Positions 43,375 to 53,197 are shown, numbered from the stretch's first letter. The stretch: DNA of 64,000 nucleotides from Pseudomonas caspiana (GCF_002158995.1 NZ_LOHF01000026.1:31269-95268), one strand, 5' to 3'. Translations and numbers: made by a program. The notes: generated from the sequence alone by a model not told the origin.

Positions 43375-44006
43375 TCCTTCCCCAAACGCTTCAAATAGAT
43401 GTCGAACACCGCCATTACGTCCACTTCTTCAGGGCTTCTCAGCCACTGAATCTGCAAGCCATCCATGACCGAAAAAATCTCCTGGGCCATGGCCTTGATG
43501 TCGATATCCGCGCGAATTTCCCCAGCCTCTATCAACGCCGTCAAGTGACCGCGAGCGTGATCGTGGGTGAGATGAAACCGTTCCTTGTGCCAGGAACACG
43601 CCGGGTGTGCGTGCGACAGGCTCTCGGTGTTCATCACCATTGATGCCTGACATTCGGCAGCGTCCTCGATACTGAAACCCATGCTCAACCTCAAGAATTT
43701 GAGGAAGCCAGTCAGTGTCAATTCGGTCGTGAGATCGCGAAACCGTGAGGTCACCCGTTGATCGCGGCGCTCCAGCAGAGCAGCGAGCAACGCTTCTTTG
43801 TTCGGGAAGTGATGCAGCAAGCCTACAGTGGTAATGCCGGCAAGCGCTGCGACGTCGCGCATCGACGCGCTGGAGTAACCATCCCTGGCGAAAATAACCG
43901 TGGCGGCGTCCAGCAAGGCCGTTCTGCGCATCTCGCCCTTCGGGGCCCGTCGGCGCTTTGGCGCAAGCTCTTCGCCTGATTCATTCCCTGATTCGTCAAC
44001 TGACAT
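43356..44006 (-). CDS. TetR family transcriptional regulator
   Basis: This 216-residue protein has an N-terminal TetR helix-turn-helix: RTALLDAATVIFARDGYSSA, then AGITTVGLLHHFPNKEALL. The ligand domain ends in a QIQWLRSPEEVDV-like region. It lies 22 bases downstream of the MATE gene on the same strand, so it most likely controls that transporter. Confidence 0.85.
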   Translation of the reverse strand: MSVDESGNESGEELAPKRRRAPKGEMRRTALLDAATVIFARDGYSSASMRDVAALAGITTVGLLHHFPNKEALLAALLERRDQRVTSRFRDLTTELTLTGFLKFLRLSMGFSIEDAAECQASMVMNTESLSHAHPACSWHKERFHLTHDHARGHLTALIEAGEIRADIDIKAMAQEIFSVMDGLQIQWLRSPEEVDVMAVFDIYLKRLGKDIQAHP

Positions 44007-44028
44007 AAAAATCCGATAACAGCTTCAT

Positions 44029-45390
44029 TCAAATTGACCCGGCACTCGCTGGCTGGGCTCTACGTGTAAAAAACCGCTTGGCAGTGATAGACGCGACACA
44101 GGTCGATATCAATGCAATCACCGCGTTGCCGGTAAACATACCGGGCATCGCCCCGCTGCTACCAAACAAGTGCGTGGCGCCGTACACGAACGGTACAGTA
44201 CCGGCCGTTGAGCGAAGCCAGGCGAACACCGCAATCAGCCATGGCCGCTGCATCGTAACGAACACAGCGATCGAGACGAAATCCAGACCGATGAGTACCC
44301 ATAAACCACCACCCACCTGGCAGAACGCGAGAAACAGCGCTCGACCTTCACCCTCTAACCCGTAGAAGTCAGCAATGCTCCCGCACGCCAGCAGCAAGAC
44401 GCCCCAGACAAACAGGCCGTAAACCACGACCAGCTTGCGCGTAAAGACGATGGCCGAGCGGGTCCGCTGATTCAGATGGGCACCGATATTCTGCCCCAGC
44501 ACCGGCGCCAAGGCACTCGGCAGTGCAAAAAAAGCACAGTAGGAAAACTGCAGGACCCGGTCTAGAACTGCCATCGCCGCCAAAGCCGATGTGCCGAAAG
44601 TGGCCACGGTCGAGACAAGATACGCCAACCCCACCGGCGTCGCCAAATTGCCGACCATGGCAGGCAAGGCAACCTTGAACGTTCGCCTGACATGCATGCG
44701 CAGCAGTTTAAGCTTGATGGACAGCGTCAGCCCGACATGGCGACGCACCCAGTAAAATCCCAGGCAGGCAGACGTCAGTGCAGACAACGCGTAGGAAAGA
44801 CCTGCGCCTTCCAGCCCCAGATCCAGGACGAAGATCAGCAACGGATCAGCGATCGCCAGCGTGGCGGCGCCCGACAGCACCACCCACAACGCCCGACGGC
44901 TATCCCCGGCCGTGCGCAGAATCTGCGCCGACATCTGCATCGCACACTGCAGCACGCTGAACGGCAAGGTCAGCCAGATAAACACCCGCGCCGCTTCATA
45001 AGTCGCAGCATCAGCACCAAGCAGGCGAGTAACAGGAACAATCAATGCCAACTGCAATACGGCTGACAGACCACAAACGCACACCACCATCAGCATCAGG
45101 CTGGTGGTGAAACGCGAGACTGCCTTGGTTGCACGATGACCGATACGTTCGGACAGCACCGTCGCTGCCGCGATGATCAAACCGTTAGCCAACGCGCTGT
45201 TGAGAAAGATCAGCACCTTGGCGATGCCGACCGCGGCGAGCAGCAAGGGCTGGTGCAGCATGGAGACATAGACCAGCGTCAGAATGTCCACCAGAAACAC
45301 AGCGAGCAGGCTCAGGGCACTGGTGCTGGTCATCACCAGGATATGGCGCGTTATGAGCCCTTCAGTAAACTTCGCGCGGGCTACCGCCAT
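44029..45390 (-). CDS. MATE family multidrug/metabolite exporter
   Basis: From ATG 45390 (GGGGA site) the product has 453 residues in about twelve helices, arranged as two MATE repeats. Features include FLNSALANGLIIAAATVLSE, VAALPAMVGNLATPVG-like VALPAMVGNLATPVGLAYL, and GQNIGAHLNQRTRSA. MATE pumps extrude cationic drugs or metabolites using Na+ or H+. It is followed by a TetR gene in probable operon. Confidence 0.85.
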   Translation of the reverse strand: MAVARAKFTEGLITRHILVMTSTSALSLLAVFLVDILTLVYVSMLHQPLLLAAVGIAKVLIFLNSALANGLIIAAATVLSERIGHRATKAVSRFTTSLMLMVVCVCGLSAVLQLALIVPVTRLLGADAATYEAARVFIWLTLPFSVLQCAMQMSAQILRTAGDSRRALWVVLSGAATLAIADPLLIFVLDLGLEGAGLSYALSALTSACLGFYWVRRHVGLTLSIKLKLLRMHVRRTFKVALPAMVGNLATPVGLAYLVSTVATFGTSALAAMAVLDRVLQFSYCAFFALPSALAPVLGQNIGAHLNQRTRSAIVFTRKLVVVYGLFVWGVLLLACGSIADFYGLEGEGRALFLAFCQVGGGLWVLIGLDFVSIAVFVTMQRPWLIAVFAWLRSTAGTVPFVYGATHLFGSSGAMPGMFTGNAVIALISTCVASITAKRFFTRRAQPASAGSI

Positions 45391-45535
45391 CACATTCCCC
45401 AAACAGACAATGCTTCGCCAGCAACAGTGGCGAAGCTCATTGAGGCGGCGATTCTAGCGGTGCGCCGGTTCGGTTGCTATCGCCACTTCGGGATATCTAC
45501 CGAGGGCCGACCAAGGGTGTGGAGACCTTTGCGAT

Positions 45536-46693
45536 TTACTCTGGCAGTGGCTCTGAAACCGGCCGCCCCATCAGCAGAACGGCAAGAAGAATGGAAAGTC
45601 CGACAAAACACGCCGCCGCGTAGCCAAGGCTCTGCAGCCCGAACGAATCAATCATTCGCCCGCCCACGATAGCGCCCAGACCGATCCCAAGATTGGCGCC
45701 CGAGATGTTCAGTGATGCGCCAAAAGCCGTCGCGCCCTCAGCGGCTTTCATGACCCGCACATGGCTGACCAGAAACAGCGCCGCCTGGGTTATCCCCCAG
45801 GTCGCCAACGCCATCGCCAGGAAAACCGGCGAGTGAATGCTCGGTATCAAAGCGACCATGCCCGCGACCATGAATGCACAGAACACTATCGAGGCCATCA
45901 GCGGGTGCTTGTCCACTGCGCGCCCGCCTAATGAGTTGCCGATCAGGCCCACTGCGCCAAACGCCATCAAGCACCAGCCCACTACGGTGCCATTGAAACC
46001 TGCCAGCCGTTCAAGGATGTCGGCCAGATAGGTGTAAGCCGTGAACATCCCGGAGAACACCAGCACCGACAACAACACATGTCCTTGTAATACCGGGCTG
46101 CGCAGGATGCGCATCTGTTGGCGAAGCGATGCGTCCTGCCGTGTGACCTGTATGTTTGGCAGATACACAAACAACAGCAGCGCTTTGGCCAACGCCAGCA
46201 CTGCGAGCATGCCGAACGCCATACGCCAGCCCACGGCGTCCGCGACCAGCGTGCCCACCGGGATACCAAACACCGTGGCGCAGACGATCCCGAACGTGAT
46301 CTTTGCCATGGCCCGGCCCGCGTGCTCAGGGCCAACCAGATCGACCGCCGTCTCGCTGGCCAACGCCCAGAACACCGGCAACCCGAGTGCAGGTATCAAT
46401 CGAGCGATGCTCATCACGTAAATGTTGGGGCTCAGCGCCGCAAGGGTGTTAGCCAGCGCAAACAGCACCATAACCGTCACGAACAGCTTCTTGCGTTCAA
46501 AACGAGCGAAATACGCCGTCAGGAATGGACCGAAGCAGGCCACCGTGAAAGCAAACAACGTCACCAGCAACCCTGCTTGCGGGATGCTCACTTCAAGGTC
46601 CCGGGCGATGCCGGGGAGCAGGCCGACAATGACAAATTCGGTTGTCAGCACAGTAAAGCCTGCCGCCGACAACAGCAAAATGGGTAACAGCAT
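45536..46693 (-). CDS. MFS transporter (AraJ-like)
   Basis: ATG 46693 with GGAG site gives 385 residues; the longer frame to 46801 is unlikely. Twelve helices of the DHA1 group start MLLPILLLSAAGFTVLTTEF, followed by VGLLPGIARDLEVSIPQAG. Further segments include ASETAVDLVGPEHAGRAMAK and GIVCATVFGIPVGTLVADAV. It probably exports sugars or drugs. It is a single gene whose ends have no partner in the same direction. Confidence 0.82.
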   Translation of the reverse strand: MLLPILLLSAAGFTVLTTEFVIVGLLPGIARDLEVSIPQAGLLVTLFAFTVACFGPFLTAYFARFERKKLFVTVMVLFALANTLAALSPNIYVMSIARLIPALGLPVFWALASETAVDLVGPEHAGRAMAKITFGIVCATVFGIPVGTLVADAVGWRMAFGMLAVLALAKALLLFVYLPNIQVTRQDASLRQQMRILRSPVLQGHVLLSVLVFSGMFTAYTYLADILERLAGFNGTVVGWCLMAFGAVGLIGNSLGGRAVDKHPLMASIVFCAFMVAGMVALIPSIHSPVFLAMALATWGITQAALFLVSHVRVMKAAEGATAFGASLNISGANLGIGLGAIVGGRMIDSFGLQSLGYAAACFVGLSILLAVLLMGRPVSEPLPE

Positions 46694-47038
46694 TTGAACT
46701 CCGATAGCGGCGCGCCAGACGGGTGAACACCGGCCTGGTTTTTTTAAAAGGGTATGGTCAAGCTGATATGACTTGGCGCTGATCGCTCGTTGACCGGGCA
46801 ATCAAAGCAGGAAGGAATTGTTATAGGCAAAACAGCGGCCGACATTATGTCGATGCACCTCGATGAGGTCTACTGCAAAACACGCGGCGTGTATCCATCG
46901 CTGCATGCCCGCCTGAAGCTTCAGCGCCCTGTCATTGTATTGCCGCCTGGACCCGCACCGTTTGCCCGATCAGCGCTGTTCGTTGCACGATCCTGCGAAG
47001 CTGGACTGAAAAGTAAATCGCGGTTCCTGTTGAAGCGA

Positions 47039-47104
47039 GGCTTGCCCGCGAAGAGGATAACGCGGCGTAACTGACCTACTCATCGACTGATTCGCGGGCA
47101 AGCC
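47039..47104. repeat. REP-type inverted pair in the 46.7-47.3 kb gap
   Basis: GGCTTGCCCGCGAA (47039-47052) is repeated as its exact inverse TTCGCGGGCAAGCC (47091-47104), with 38 bases between. This is the typical Pseudomonas REP palindrome found between genes, and is mobilised by RAYT transposases. The rest of the gap 46694-47280 shows no convincing gene. Confidence 0.85.
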
Positions 47105-47280
47105 ACGCTCCAACAGAGATCACGATCTGCCAGAGGATTCAAAGAGCACCTTCGTCACCTGCTCAACATAAATACAGCCACAGCAAAAAGTGTACTGCCC
47201 ACTCTGTCGCTCTCTGTAGCGCAGGGACAATGCGCCGCTATGGCTAAATACCGGCCCACATCCTTTGACGATGAGCCGTT

Positions 47281-48171
47281 ATGACTTCGCGCGTTAACAC
47301 CGGCATGGCCCTGGGCCTGCTCGGCGTTATAATTTTCAGCCTGACCCTGCCCATGACCCGCATTGTGGTCGAGGAAATTCACCCTTTGCTTAACGGTCTG
47401 GGCCGCGCGCTTGTCGCGGCCATTCCCGCAGCAGCGCTGTTGCTCTGGCGACGCGAGCGCTGGCCAACCCGGCAACAATTCAAAGGCCTGTGTTTCGTGA
47501 TACTCGGGGTGATCGTCGGCTTCCCGGTCTTGTCTTCGTGGGCGATGCAAACGTTGCCCTCTTCCCACGGCGCATTGGTCAACGGCCTGCAACCGCTGAT
47601 CGTGGCCATGTACGCAGCCTGGCTGCACCATGAGCGACCTTCCAAAGCATTCTGGGCGTGTGCCGCACTGGGCAGTGTACTGGTGCTGACTTACGCAATG
47701 ATTCAAGGCGCGGGCAGTGTCAGCAGTGGTGATCTGCTGATGCTGGCCGCCATCGCACTGGGTGGGCTGGGTTATGCCGAAGGTGGACGCCTGGCCAAGG
47801 AAATGGGCGGCTGGCAGGTCATCTGCTGGGCTTTGGTGCTGGCTTTTCCCTTGTTGCTGGGGCCTGTCATGTACCTTGCTTCGCAGCATCAAGGCACCAT
47901 CAGCGCGCCAACGTTATGGGCGTTCGGCTATGTCACCCTTTTCTCGCAGTTCATCGGCTTCTTCGCTTGGTATGCAGGCCTGGCACTGGGCGGTATCGCC
48001 CGGGTCGGGCAGGTTCAACTGCTGCAGATTTTCTTCACTATCGCTTTCTCCGCACTGTGGTTCGGTGAGCACATCGACCCGTTGACCTGGGTATTTGCTG
48101 CCGGAGTCGTAGGCACTGTGGTGCTAGGGCGCCGGACCACGGTCAAGGCGCCACAGCCGATCAAGATCTGA
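47281..48171 (+). CDS. EamA/DMT superfamily transporter
   Basis: The 296-residue membrane protein has ten helices in two EamA repeats (LGLLGVIIFSLTLPMTRIVV; VWFGEH-like LWFGEHIDPLTWVFAAGV near the end). It could export amino acids or other metabolites. Its stop abuts the stop of the next, convergent gene with no spacer. Confidence 0.84.
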   Translation: MTSRVNTGMALGLLGVIIFSLTLPMTRIVVEEIHPLLNGLGRALVAAIPAAALLLWRRERWPTRQQFKGLCFVILGVIVGFPVLSSWAMQTLPSSHGALVNGLQPLIVAMYAAWLHHERPSKAFWACAALGSVLVLTYAMIQGAGSVSSGDLLMLAAIALGGLGYAEGGRLAKEMGGWQVICWALVLAFPLLLGPVMYLASQHQGTISAPTLWAFGYVTLFSQFIGFFAWYAGLALGGIARVGQVQLLQIFFTIAFSALWFGEHIDPLTWVFAAGVVGTVVLGRRTTVKAPQPIKI

Positions 48172-49422
48172 TCACGACGCGTTTACAGCCCGGGCGTTGA
48201 CCGCCTCGTCGAGAAACGCCTTTACCGCCTGCCATGATTGCTCGTTGGCTTCGGCGTTGGCCGCAGGGGTTCCGTCAACGCTGTAAGTAGCGGGTATGTG
48301 CGGCAGCAGAATCGTATGACCCGCGTGTTCGAAATCCAGGTGTTGCACGGGCCACGGATGGCCTGCCTGTTGAAGCCGCGAATACGCCATTCTCGAGAAC
48401 AGCGCTGAAGGCCACGCAGCGTCGTCGCCTGCCGACAGCAATAAAACCGGCCCGCGGATTTTCTCGACGGCAATGGCAACCCGCTGTACAGCGTCCTGGT
48501 CCAGCAGCGCAGTGCTGATCGATTCCGCGTTACGCCTGCCGGCATCTTTGGCCGCCCAGGAAGCGGTCTTATTGTCGTTCCAGAGATGCACCAATGGCTG
48601 CCCCTGATAAAGCCATGCAGGTCCGTCACGCCCTACCGCCGGATCGGCCGCCGCTTGCCCGCCATGCACCAAAGCGCTGGGTACGTAACCGATAACCGCC
48701 GACACTGCCTCTGGAAACATACTGCCCAGCAGCAACACCAACTCACCGCCCCGAGACTGACCGCTCAGCGCGACAAAATCATGGGCAGGCTGCACCTCCC
48801 GACGAACCCAGTCCAAGCCTGCAACGAAGTACTCCAACGGTGTATTGGAAATGTAAGGCGACAAGCCCGGTGCTTTAAAATAGCCCAGCGCTAACGCTGC
48901 ATAGCCCCGTGAGGCATAAAGCGCGGCCCGAGGTTCATTGATCCCGCCACCGGAACCGTTGAGGACAATAACCGCAGGATGCGGCCCGGCGCTTGCTGGC
49001 GTAAACAGTGTGCCTACCAGACCGTCCTCACGCACGTCCCGGCGAGTGACACCTTGGGCGGCGAGGCGCTGAACCAACGCTACAGCCTGGTCGCTGCCTT
49101 CAACGGAAATCTGAGTCACCAACGGCTGCAGCACGTCATCCGGAAACACGTCGACAGCGCCCTCCACTTCCGGCCGCTGACTCCAGAGCAGGCCCAACGC
49201 AGAAACACCTTGGTAGCTGCCAGACACAGGGGCATCTCGCTGCAAATCCACACGACCGGAGGCATCGGCAATGTATGTCGCAGCGCTGCCCCAATACCGG
49301 CCGTTGCCGCGCAAGGTACGGGTGGAGAGCACGACCTTTTGTGCAGGCGCCAGACCTTCGACGGTGATAAGTCTCGGCTCGTCCAGCAATCCCTCTAAGG
49401 GTTTGACTGATAGTTTCGTCAT
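48172..49422 (-). CDS. Acyl-CoA thioesterase/BAAT-like alpha/beta hydrolase
   Basis: This 416-residue protein has the two-part plan of the acyl-CoA thioester hydrolase/BAAT family. The N-terminal beta sandwich (~residues 1-120) is followed by an alpha/beta hydrolase with VIVLNGSGGGINEPRAA, the nucleophile elbow SGQSRGGEL, Asp in SAGDDAAWPS and His in FEHAGHTILLPH. It is the last gene of a minus-strand set with a solute-binding protein and another hydrolase; 28 bases separate it from the former. A role in hydrolysing an imported ester or thioester is inferred. Confidence 0.78.
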   Translation of the reverse strand: MTKLSVKPLEGLLDEPRLITVEGLAPAQKVVLSTRTLRGNGRYWGSAATYIADASGRVDLQRDAPVSGSYQGVSALGLLWSQRPEVEGAVDVFPDDVLQPLVTQISVEGSDQAVALVQRLAAQGVTRRDVREDGLVGTLFTPASAGPHPAVIVLNGSGGGINEPRAALYASRGYAALALGYFKAPGLSPYISNTPLEYFVAGLDWVRREVQPAHDFVALSGQSRGGELVLLLGSMFPEAVSAVIGYVPSALVHGGQAAADPAVGRDGPAWLYQGQPLVHLWNDNKTASWAAKDAGRRNAESISTALLDQDAVQRVAIAVEKIRGPVLLLSAGDDAAWPSALFSRMAYSRLQQAGHPWPVQHLDFEHAGHTILLPHIPATYSVDGTPAANAEANEQSWQAVKAFLDEAVNARAVNAS

Positions 49423-49450
49423 TACTTTCCTCGTTCCCCTGTAAACCGCT

Positions 49451-50317
49451 TCAAGGCGTCACGGGCGTACTCAACCGTGGATCATCACGATACCGCTCAT
49501 GCAGTTCGACGATCATCGGCGACGCCGCCATCTGGTACTTGCGCCCTTCTTCAAGCAGCCAGCCGCTGCCATGCCAGTCGCGCACTATACGGTCCAGAAC
49601 CTGTTGCGTCTGCGGCTGCTCCTTGCGTAACCAGATGACCGAGTCTGCGGGCACCAGGTCTTCACCAATGGGAATCTCGAAACCGGCCCATTCGGGTTGG
49701 CGCATCAGCTCGTGCATGATCGGACTGTTGAGCACCACGCCGTCACAGCTTTGGCCACGCAACGCCAGCAGCACCTCCGACTGCGCCCGGAACGCCTTGA
49801 GCTGGACGCCATAATCGCGGGTCAGCGGCTGCTGAAAGCTGGCCCCCTGAGAAATACAGATGGTCTTGCCACGCAAATCTTCCCACCGCTTGAAACCGGA
49901 GTTCTTCGGCGCAACCAGCGCCCCACCCAACTGCTCGTAAGGGGTCGGCACATAGTCCAGTTGCTGCGCACGCTCCGGAGTGACGGTCATGTTAGCGATG
50001 AGCAGATCAACCTTGCCCTGCTGAAGGAATACCGCACGGTTGGCCGCAACCACTGGCACCACTTCAGTCTTGACCCCCAGCTTCTTGCCGATGTCTTCGG
50101 CCAGCTCCACCGCAAAGCCAATCGGGCGCTGAGTGCCGGTGGCGTAGGTGCCAAACGGTAAACCACTGAGGTTGACCCCGATCCGCACCACACCACGCTC
50201 CTGAATGGTCGACCAGGTTTGATCGGCGAGTGCAGTTTGGGTCATTGCCACAACCAGGCCGATGGCCAGGCCGGTACGTTTAAGGTTTGTATAAGTCATG
50301 CGGCTGGCTCTGTTCAT
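49451..50317 (-). CDS. ABC amino-acid-type substrate-binding protein
   Basis: The 288-residue periplasmic protein has a signal peptide (cleavage near ALA-DQ). The family-3 binding fold shows GVVRIGVNLSGLPFGTYATG, VDLLIANMTVTPERAQQLDY and GKTICISQGASFQQPL. It overlaps the preceding hydrolase gene by 4 bases (ATGA) and precedes a BAAT-like gene. No permease or ATPase is nearby, so it is an orphan binding protein that may serve as receptor or pair with a distant transporter. Confidence 0.82.
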   Translation of the reverse strand: MNRASRMTYTNLKRTGLAIGLVVAMTQTALADQTWSTIQERGVVRIGVNLSGLPFGTYATGTQRPIGFAVELAEDIGKKLGVKTEVVPVVAANRAVFLQQGKVDLLIANMTVTPERAQQLDYVPTPYEQLGGALVAPKNSGFKRWEDLRGKTICISQGASFQQPLTRDYGVQLKAFRAQSEVLLALRGQSCDGVVLNSPIMHELMRQPEWAGFEIPIGEDLVPADSVIWLRKEQPQTQQVLDRIVRDWHGSGWLLEEGRKYQMAASPMIVELHERYRDDPRLSTPVTP

Positions 50318-51057
50318 TGTGCTGATTGGAAAAACTGTTCAAGGGTTGCCGCGTAGCGCAGTTGACCAGCACTGGTTTGCCAATCGTCAAACGCCTGGGC
50401 ATTGGGTGCCAGCGCCAGAATTTCCTCGCTGATCAATCGCGGGTGACGCGCGTCATCACCCGGCAAAACCAGCAAAGGGGTCGTGCAGGTCCTGACAAAA
50501 TCCCGCCCCACGCTGTAGACGAAGTCGCTGGCAAACAGGTTGTGCTCCACCGCCAGCAACACGTCAGGTGCCGGGAACACGTTGCGCATATGGAGTGTGT
50601 CAGCCCAGGTCTGAAATGACGCCCGCCGCAACTCTATATTCTGCGCAGTCTTGCCAATCGGCTGCTGCAGTACTGCGGACAGAAAACGTTGCGGCGCCAG
50701 GCTAATCATCTTCAGCGCAAACGACGGTCCGATACAGGCGCCCAGTACGTGGCATTGCTCAACGCCCAGGGCATCCAGCAATTGCAGATTGTCGTGAGCG
50801 TATTCATCCCAGCTGTCATGCGCGGTAATGGGCGTGTGAGACCCACCCGTGTTGCGCTGGTCAACCGTGATCACTTTGAAGCGCGGTGAAAAGGCTTGCA
50901 CAGGGTCAACCAACCCTCGCGGCCGGCCGTCTTCGCGATGAGTCCACAACTCACTTCTGGAAAGCAGTCCACCTGGGGCTAGCGCTAATAATGCGGGGCC
51001 TTCGCCGGTCACCTGGTAATGCAGATGGGTGCCGTTGGGTAAATCAATTGTCGCCAT
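50314..51057 (-). CDS. Alpha/beta hydrolase with Cys at the nucleophile position
   Basis: From ATG 51057 (MATIDLPNGTHL) the product has 247 residues. The hydrolase fold is clear, with the oxyanion region LALAPGGLLSR and DQRNTGGS. The nucleophile elbow reads LGACIGPSF, with Cys where Ser is usual. The acid/His region appears as PGDDARHP. Cys-nucleophile members occur among dienelactone-type and other hydrolases. It starts the three-gene minus-strand set and overlaps the binding-protein gene by 4 bases. Confidence 0.72.
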   Translation of the reverse strand: MATIDLPNGTHLHYQVTGEGPALLALAPGGLLSRSELWTHREDGRPRGLVDPVQAFSPRFKVITVDQRNTGGSHTPITAHDSWDEYAHDNLQLLDALGVEQCHVLGACIGPSFALKMISLAPQRFLSAVLQQPIGKTAQNIELRRASFQTWADTLHMRNVFPAPDVLLAVEHNLFASDFVYSVGRDFVRTCTTPLLVLPGDDARHPRLISEEILALAPNAQAFDDWQTSAGQLRYAATLEQFFQSAQ

Positions 51058-51131
51058 GCTGATGACCTGACTCTGAACATGCAGCACTCAATGTGAACAA
51101 ACTGCCTGAGGAAGCCCAATTCACAGATCAC

Positions 51132-51156
51132 ATAACTTTATAACCGGCAAAGTTAT
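51132..51156. repeat. 8-bp inverted repeat, possible operator
   Basis: ATAACTTT (51132-51139) and AAAGTTAT (51149-51156) are exact inverses around 9 bases. It lies between the divergent hydrolase and desaturase units. Confidence 0.4.
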
Positions 51157-51302
51157 AGATACCTGCACTCGCAGCATAAGCACGGAAATCGCCGCTGTCC
51201 GGGCAGGCCGCTGTTCACCACGCCTTGAATGTCAATGAAACGTTATGTTTTCCCAATCGATCATGATGAGAAATCGGACTGCCACATCACCTTTCTAATT
51301 AC

Positions 51303-51331
51303 TTGACGCTATATAAATGGACCGATATGTG
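51303..51331 (+). promoter_or_regulatory. Candidate promoter of the desaturase gene
   Basis: TTGACG (51303-51308) and TATGTG (51326-51331) are spaced by 17 bases, placing a start of transcription about 20 bases before the likely GTG start codon at 51361. Confidence 0.45.
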
Positions 51332-51360
51332 ATTATTCAGACATAAACAGAGTTGCTAAT

Positions 51361-52347
51361 GTGCGGCCACTGAACCCTTGGTCTCCACCTGCCTTTTTGG
51401 CTGCACACATGCCCAACTATTTGGATACCGCGCATCGCCAGCGCATCGCTCAATTGCGCTCAACCTGGACTGCCCGCACTGACTGGCCGACCTGGCTGTT
51501 GCTGATCGGTACCTGCGCGGCCTGGTTCGCCTTGATTCATTACTCGCAGCATCTAGGCCGGGGGTTGACCCTTATGTTGTTGGTGCCGGTGATTACTTTC
51601 TGGATGTCGGTGCAACACGAATTGCTGCATGGTCATCCCACTCGCTGGTTGTGGATGAATAAGCTGCTGGGCTATGCACCTTTGGCAATCTGGTACCCCT
51701 ACACCCTGTATCGCGACAGCCATCTGCTGCATCACCGCGATGAAGAGCTGACCCTCCCGCAGCGTGATCCTGAGAGCCGCTACTTCAGTGGTCAGCACTG
51801 GCAAGGCAACGGCAGAGGTGCGCGCGCGCTGCACTGGCTGAACAAAACCCTGTGCGGGCGATTGCTGGTGGGCCCACTGATTGCGCTGGTCGGCCTGGCG
51901 ACGGAGGAATTGCACAGGTTAGGTCGTGGGGAGCTACAGGCCTGGATGATGTGGCTGACGCACACCGCGTGTGTGGTCGGGCTGCTTTTATTCGTCCAGA
52001 CACAGGGCGGTATCGGCGTATTCGACTATTTGCTGGCCAGCGTTCTGGCGTTGGCATTGTCCATGGTGCGATCGTTCTATGAGCACCGTCCTGCGCAATC
52101 GCCGGAGCATCGTTCGGTGATCAATGAAGCCGGCTGGCCATGGCGCTGGCTGTTCCTGAATCTGAATTTGCATTTGATTCATCACGATCTCCCCGGCCTG
52201 CCCTGGTATTACCTGCCCCGGGTATACAAGGAACGCCGCGAAGACTGGCTGCAGCGAAGTGGCCAGTTTCTGGTAGCGGGTTACGGTGAGTTGTTCCGTC
52301 AGCATGGCTTGCGGCCGATTGATAGCCCGCAGCATCCGTGGCACTGA
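51361..52347 (+). CDS. Membrane fatty acid desaturase family protein
   Basis: The 328-residue protein starts at GTG 51361 or ATG 51409; neither has a strong ribosome site. Three His clusters for the di-iron centre are present: HELLHGH, HLLHH and HLIHH, with about four membrane helices (WLLLIGTCAAWFALI, LLVGPLIALVGLA, and others). The family inserts double bonds or hydroxyl groups in lipids. The shape is closer to small desaturases of the beta-carotene/alkane type than to classic acyl-CoA desaturases, so substrate is open. Confidence 0.78.
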   Translation: MRPLNPWSPPAFLAAHMPNYLDTAHRQRIAQLRSTWTARTDWPTWLLLIGTCAAWFALIHYSQHLGRGLTLMLLVPVITFWMSVQHELLHGHPTRWLWMNKLLGYAPLAIWYPYTLYRDSHLLHHRDEELTLPQRDPESRYFSGQHWQGNGRGARALHWLNKTLCGRLLVGPLIALVGLATEELHRLGRGELQAWMMWLTHTACVVGLLLFVQTQGGIGVFDYLLASVLALALSMVRSFYEHRPAQSPEHRSVINEAGWPWRWLFLNLNLHLIHHDLPGLPWYYLPRVYKERREDWLQRSGQFLVAGYGELFRQHGLRPIDSPQHPWH

Positions 52348-52373
52348 GGTGATTCGTAGTTCCCGCAGATGCC

Positions 52374-52446
52374 CTGTAGGCTGCCGAAGACTGCGAATGG
52401 CGATGTCGCAACGAAACGGCTTTCGCTGCCTTCGTCAGCTCCTGCA
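52374..52446. repeat. Degenerate REP-like inverted repeat
   Basis: CTGTAGGCTGCCGAAGACTG (starting 52374) and the partly inverse TGCCTTCGTCAGCTCCTGCA (starting 52427) are imperfect forms of the 26-bp palindrome found near 56.1 kb. Confidence 0.6.
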
Positions 52447-52527
52447 ATGAGCGATAACGTAGGCCATCTTTACTAAACGTCAATTTATGGATACTTTGTC
52501 TTAACCTTTCATCAAGACACTATCTCC

Positions 52528-53151
52528 ATGTCCGACGTTTCTGCAGAAACCCGCAACCTTCTCGAACAACTCAAACAGGTCGCTCAAGGCCTCGGGGAGA
52601 CCTTCGGACCGTTTTGCGAAGTGGTCGTGCATGACTTGCAGACTCCGGATCACGCGATCTACGCGATTCATAACAACCTGTCGGGGCGCAAGGTCGGCGA
52701 CCCGGCTACCGAGTTGGGGCTGGCGCGAATTGCAGATCCGTCCTATCCACAAGTCATCGCCAATTACGCCAACCGTTTTCCGGATGGACGTCAGGCCAAA
52801 AGCACCTCCATCGGTATTCGTAATGTCGAAGGGCAATACGTCGCAGCGCTGTGCATGAACGTCGATCTGACCCTGTTTCAAGGTGTGCAAACGGCTATGG
52901 CCCAGTTCACCCGGGTCGATTGCGTCGTGGATGAGTCGCTGGAAGTGGACAGCGCGCAGAGCATTCGCAAACGGATCGATGAGTTTGCAGGCCGATCGGC
53001 GAGCACGCCGCGCTCACTCAAGGCAGATGAACGCCGCGCCCTGCTTCGAGAGCTGAAAGCGTCGGGCGCTCTGGAAGTGCGTAAGTCCATGGACGTCGTC
53101 GCGCAGCACTTGGGCGTATCCCGGGCTGCCGCTTACAGCTACCTGAAATAA
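52528..53151 (+). CDS. YheO-like PAS regulator (DauR type)
   Basis: This 207-residue regulator has an N-terminal YheO/PAS_6 sensing domain (FGPFCEVVVHDLQTPDHAIY, NHLSG-like NLSGRKVGDPATELG). A C-terminal HTH follows (LRELKASGALEVRKSMDVV, then AQHLGVSRAAAYSYLK). Members such as DauR control D-amino-acid catabolism. It is followed by RidA and a PLP dehydratase in the same direction, so it probably controls those genes. Confidence 0.82.
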   Translation: MSDVSAETRNLLEQLKQVAQGLGETFGPFCEVVVHDLQTPDHAIYAIHNNLSGRKVGDPATELGLARIADPSYPQVIANYANRFPDGRQAKSTSIGIRNVEGQYVAALCMNVDLTLFQGVQTAMAQFTRVDCVVDESLEVDSAQSIRKRIDEFAGRSASTPRSLKADERRALLRELKASGALEVRKSMDVVAQHLGVSRAAAYSYLK

Positions 53152-53197
53152 CCGCTGCGCTGTCTTTATCCTCATCGCCTTGATCGAGAGAAGCTCC

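Noticed and set aside
47155..47892. Minus-strand frame of 245 codons opposite the DMT transporter
   Set aside because: Gln/His-rich composition typical of antisense to membrane-protein genes.
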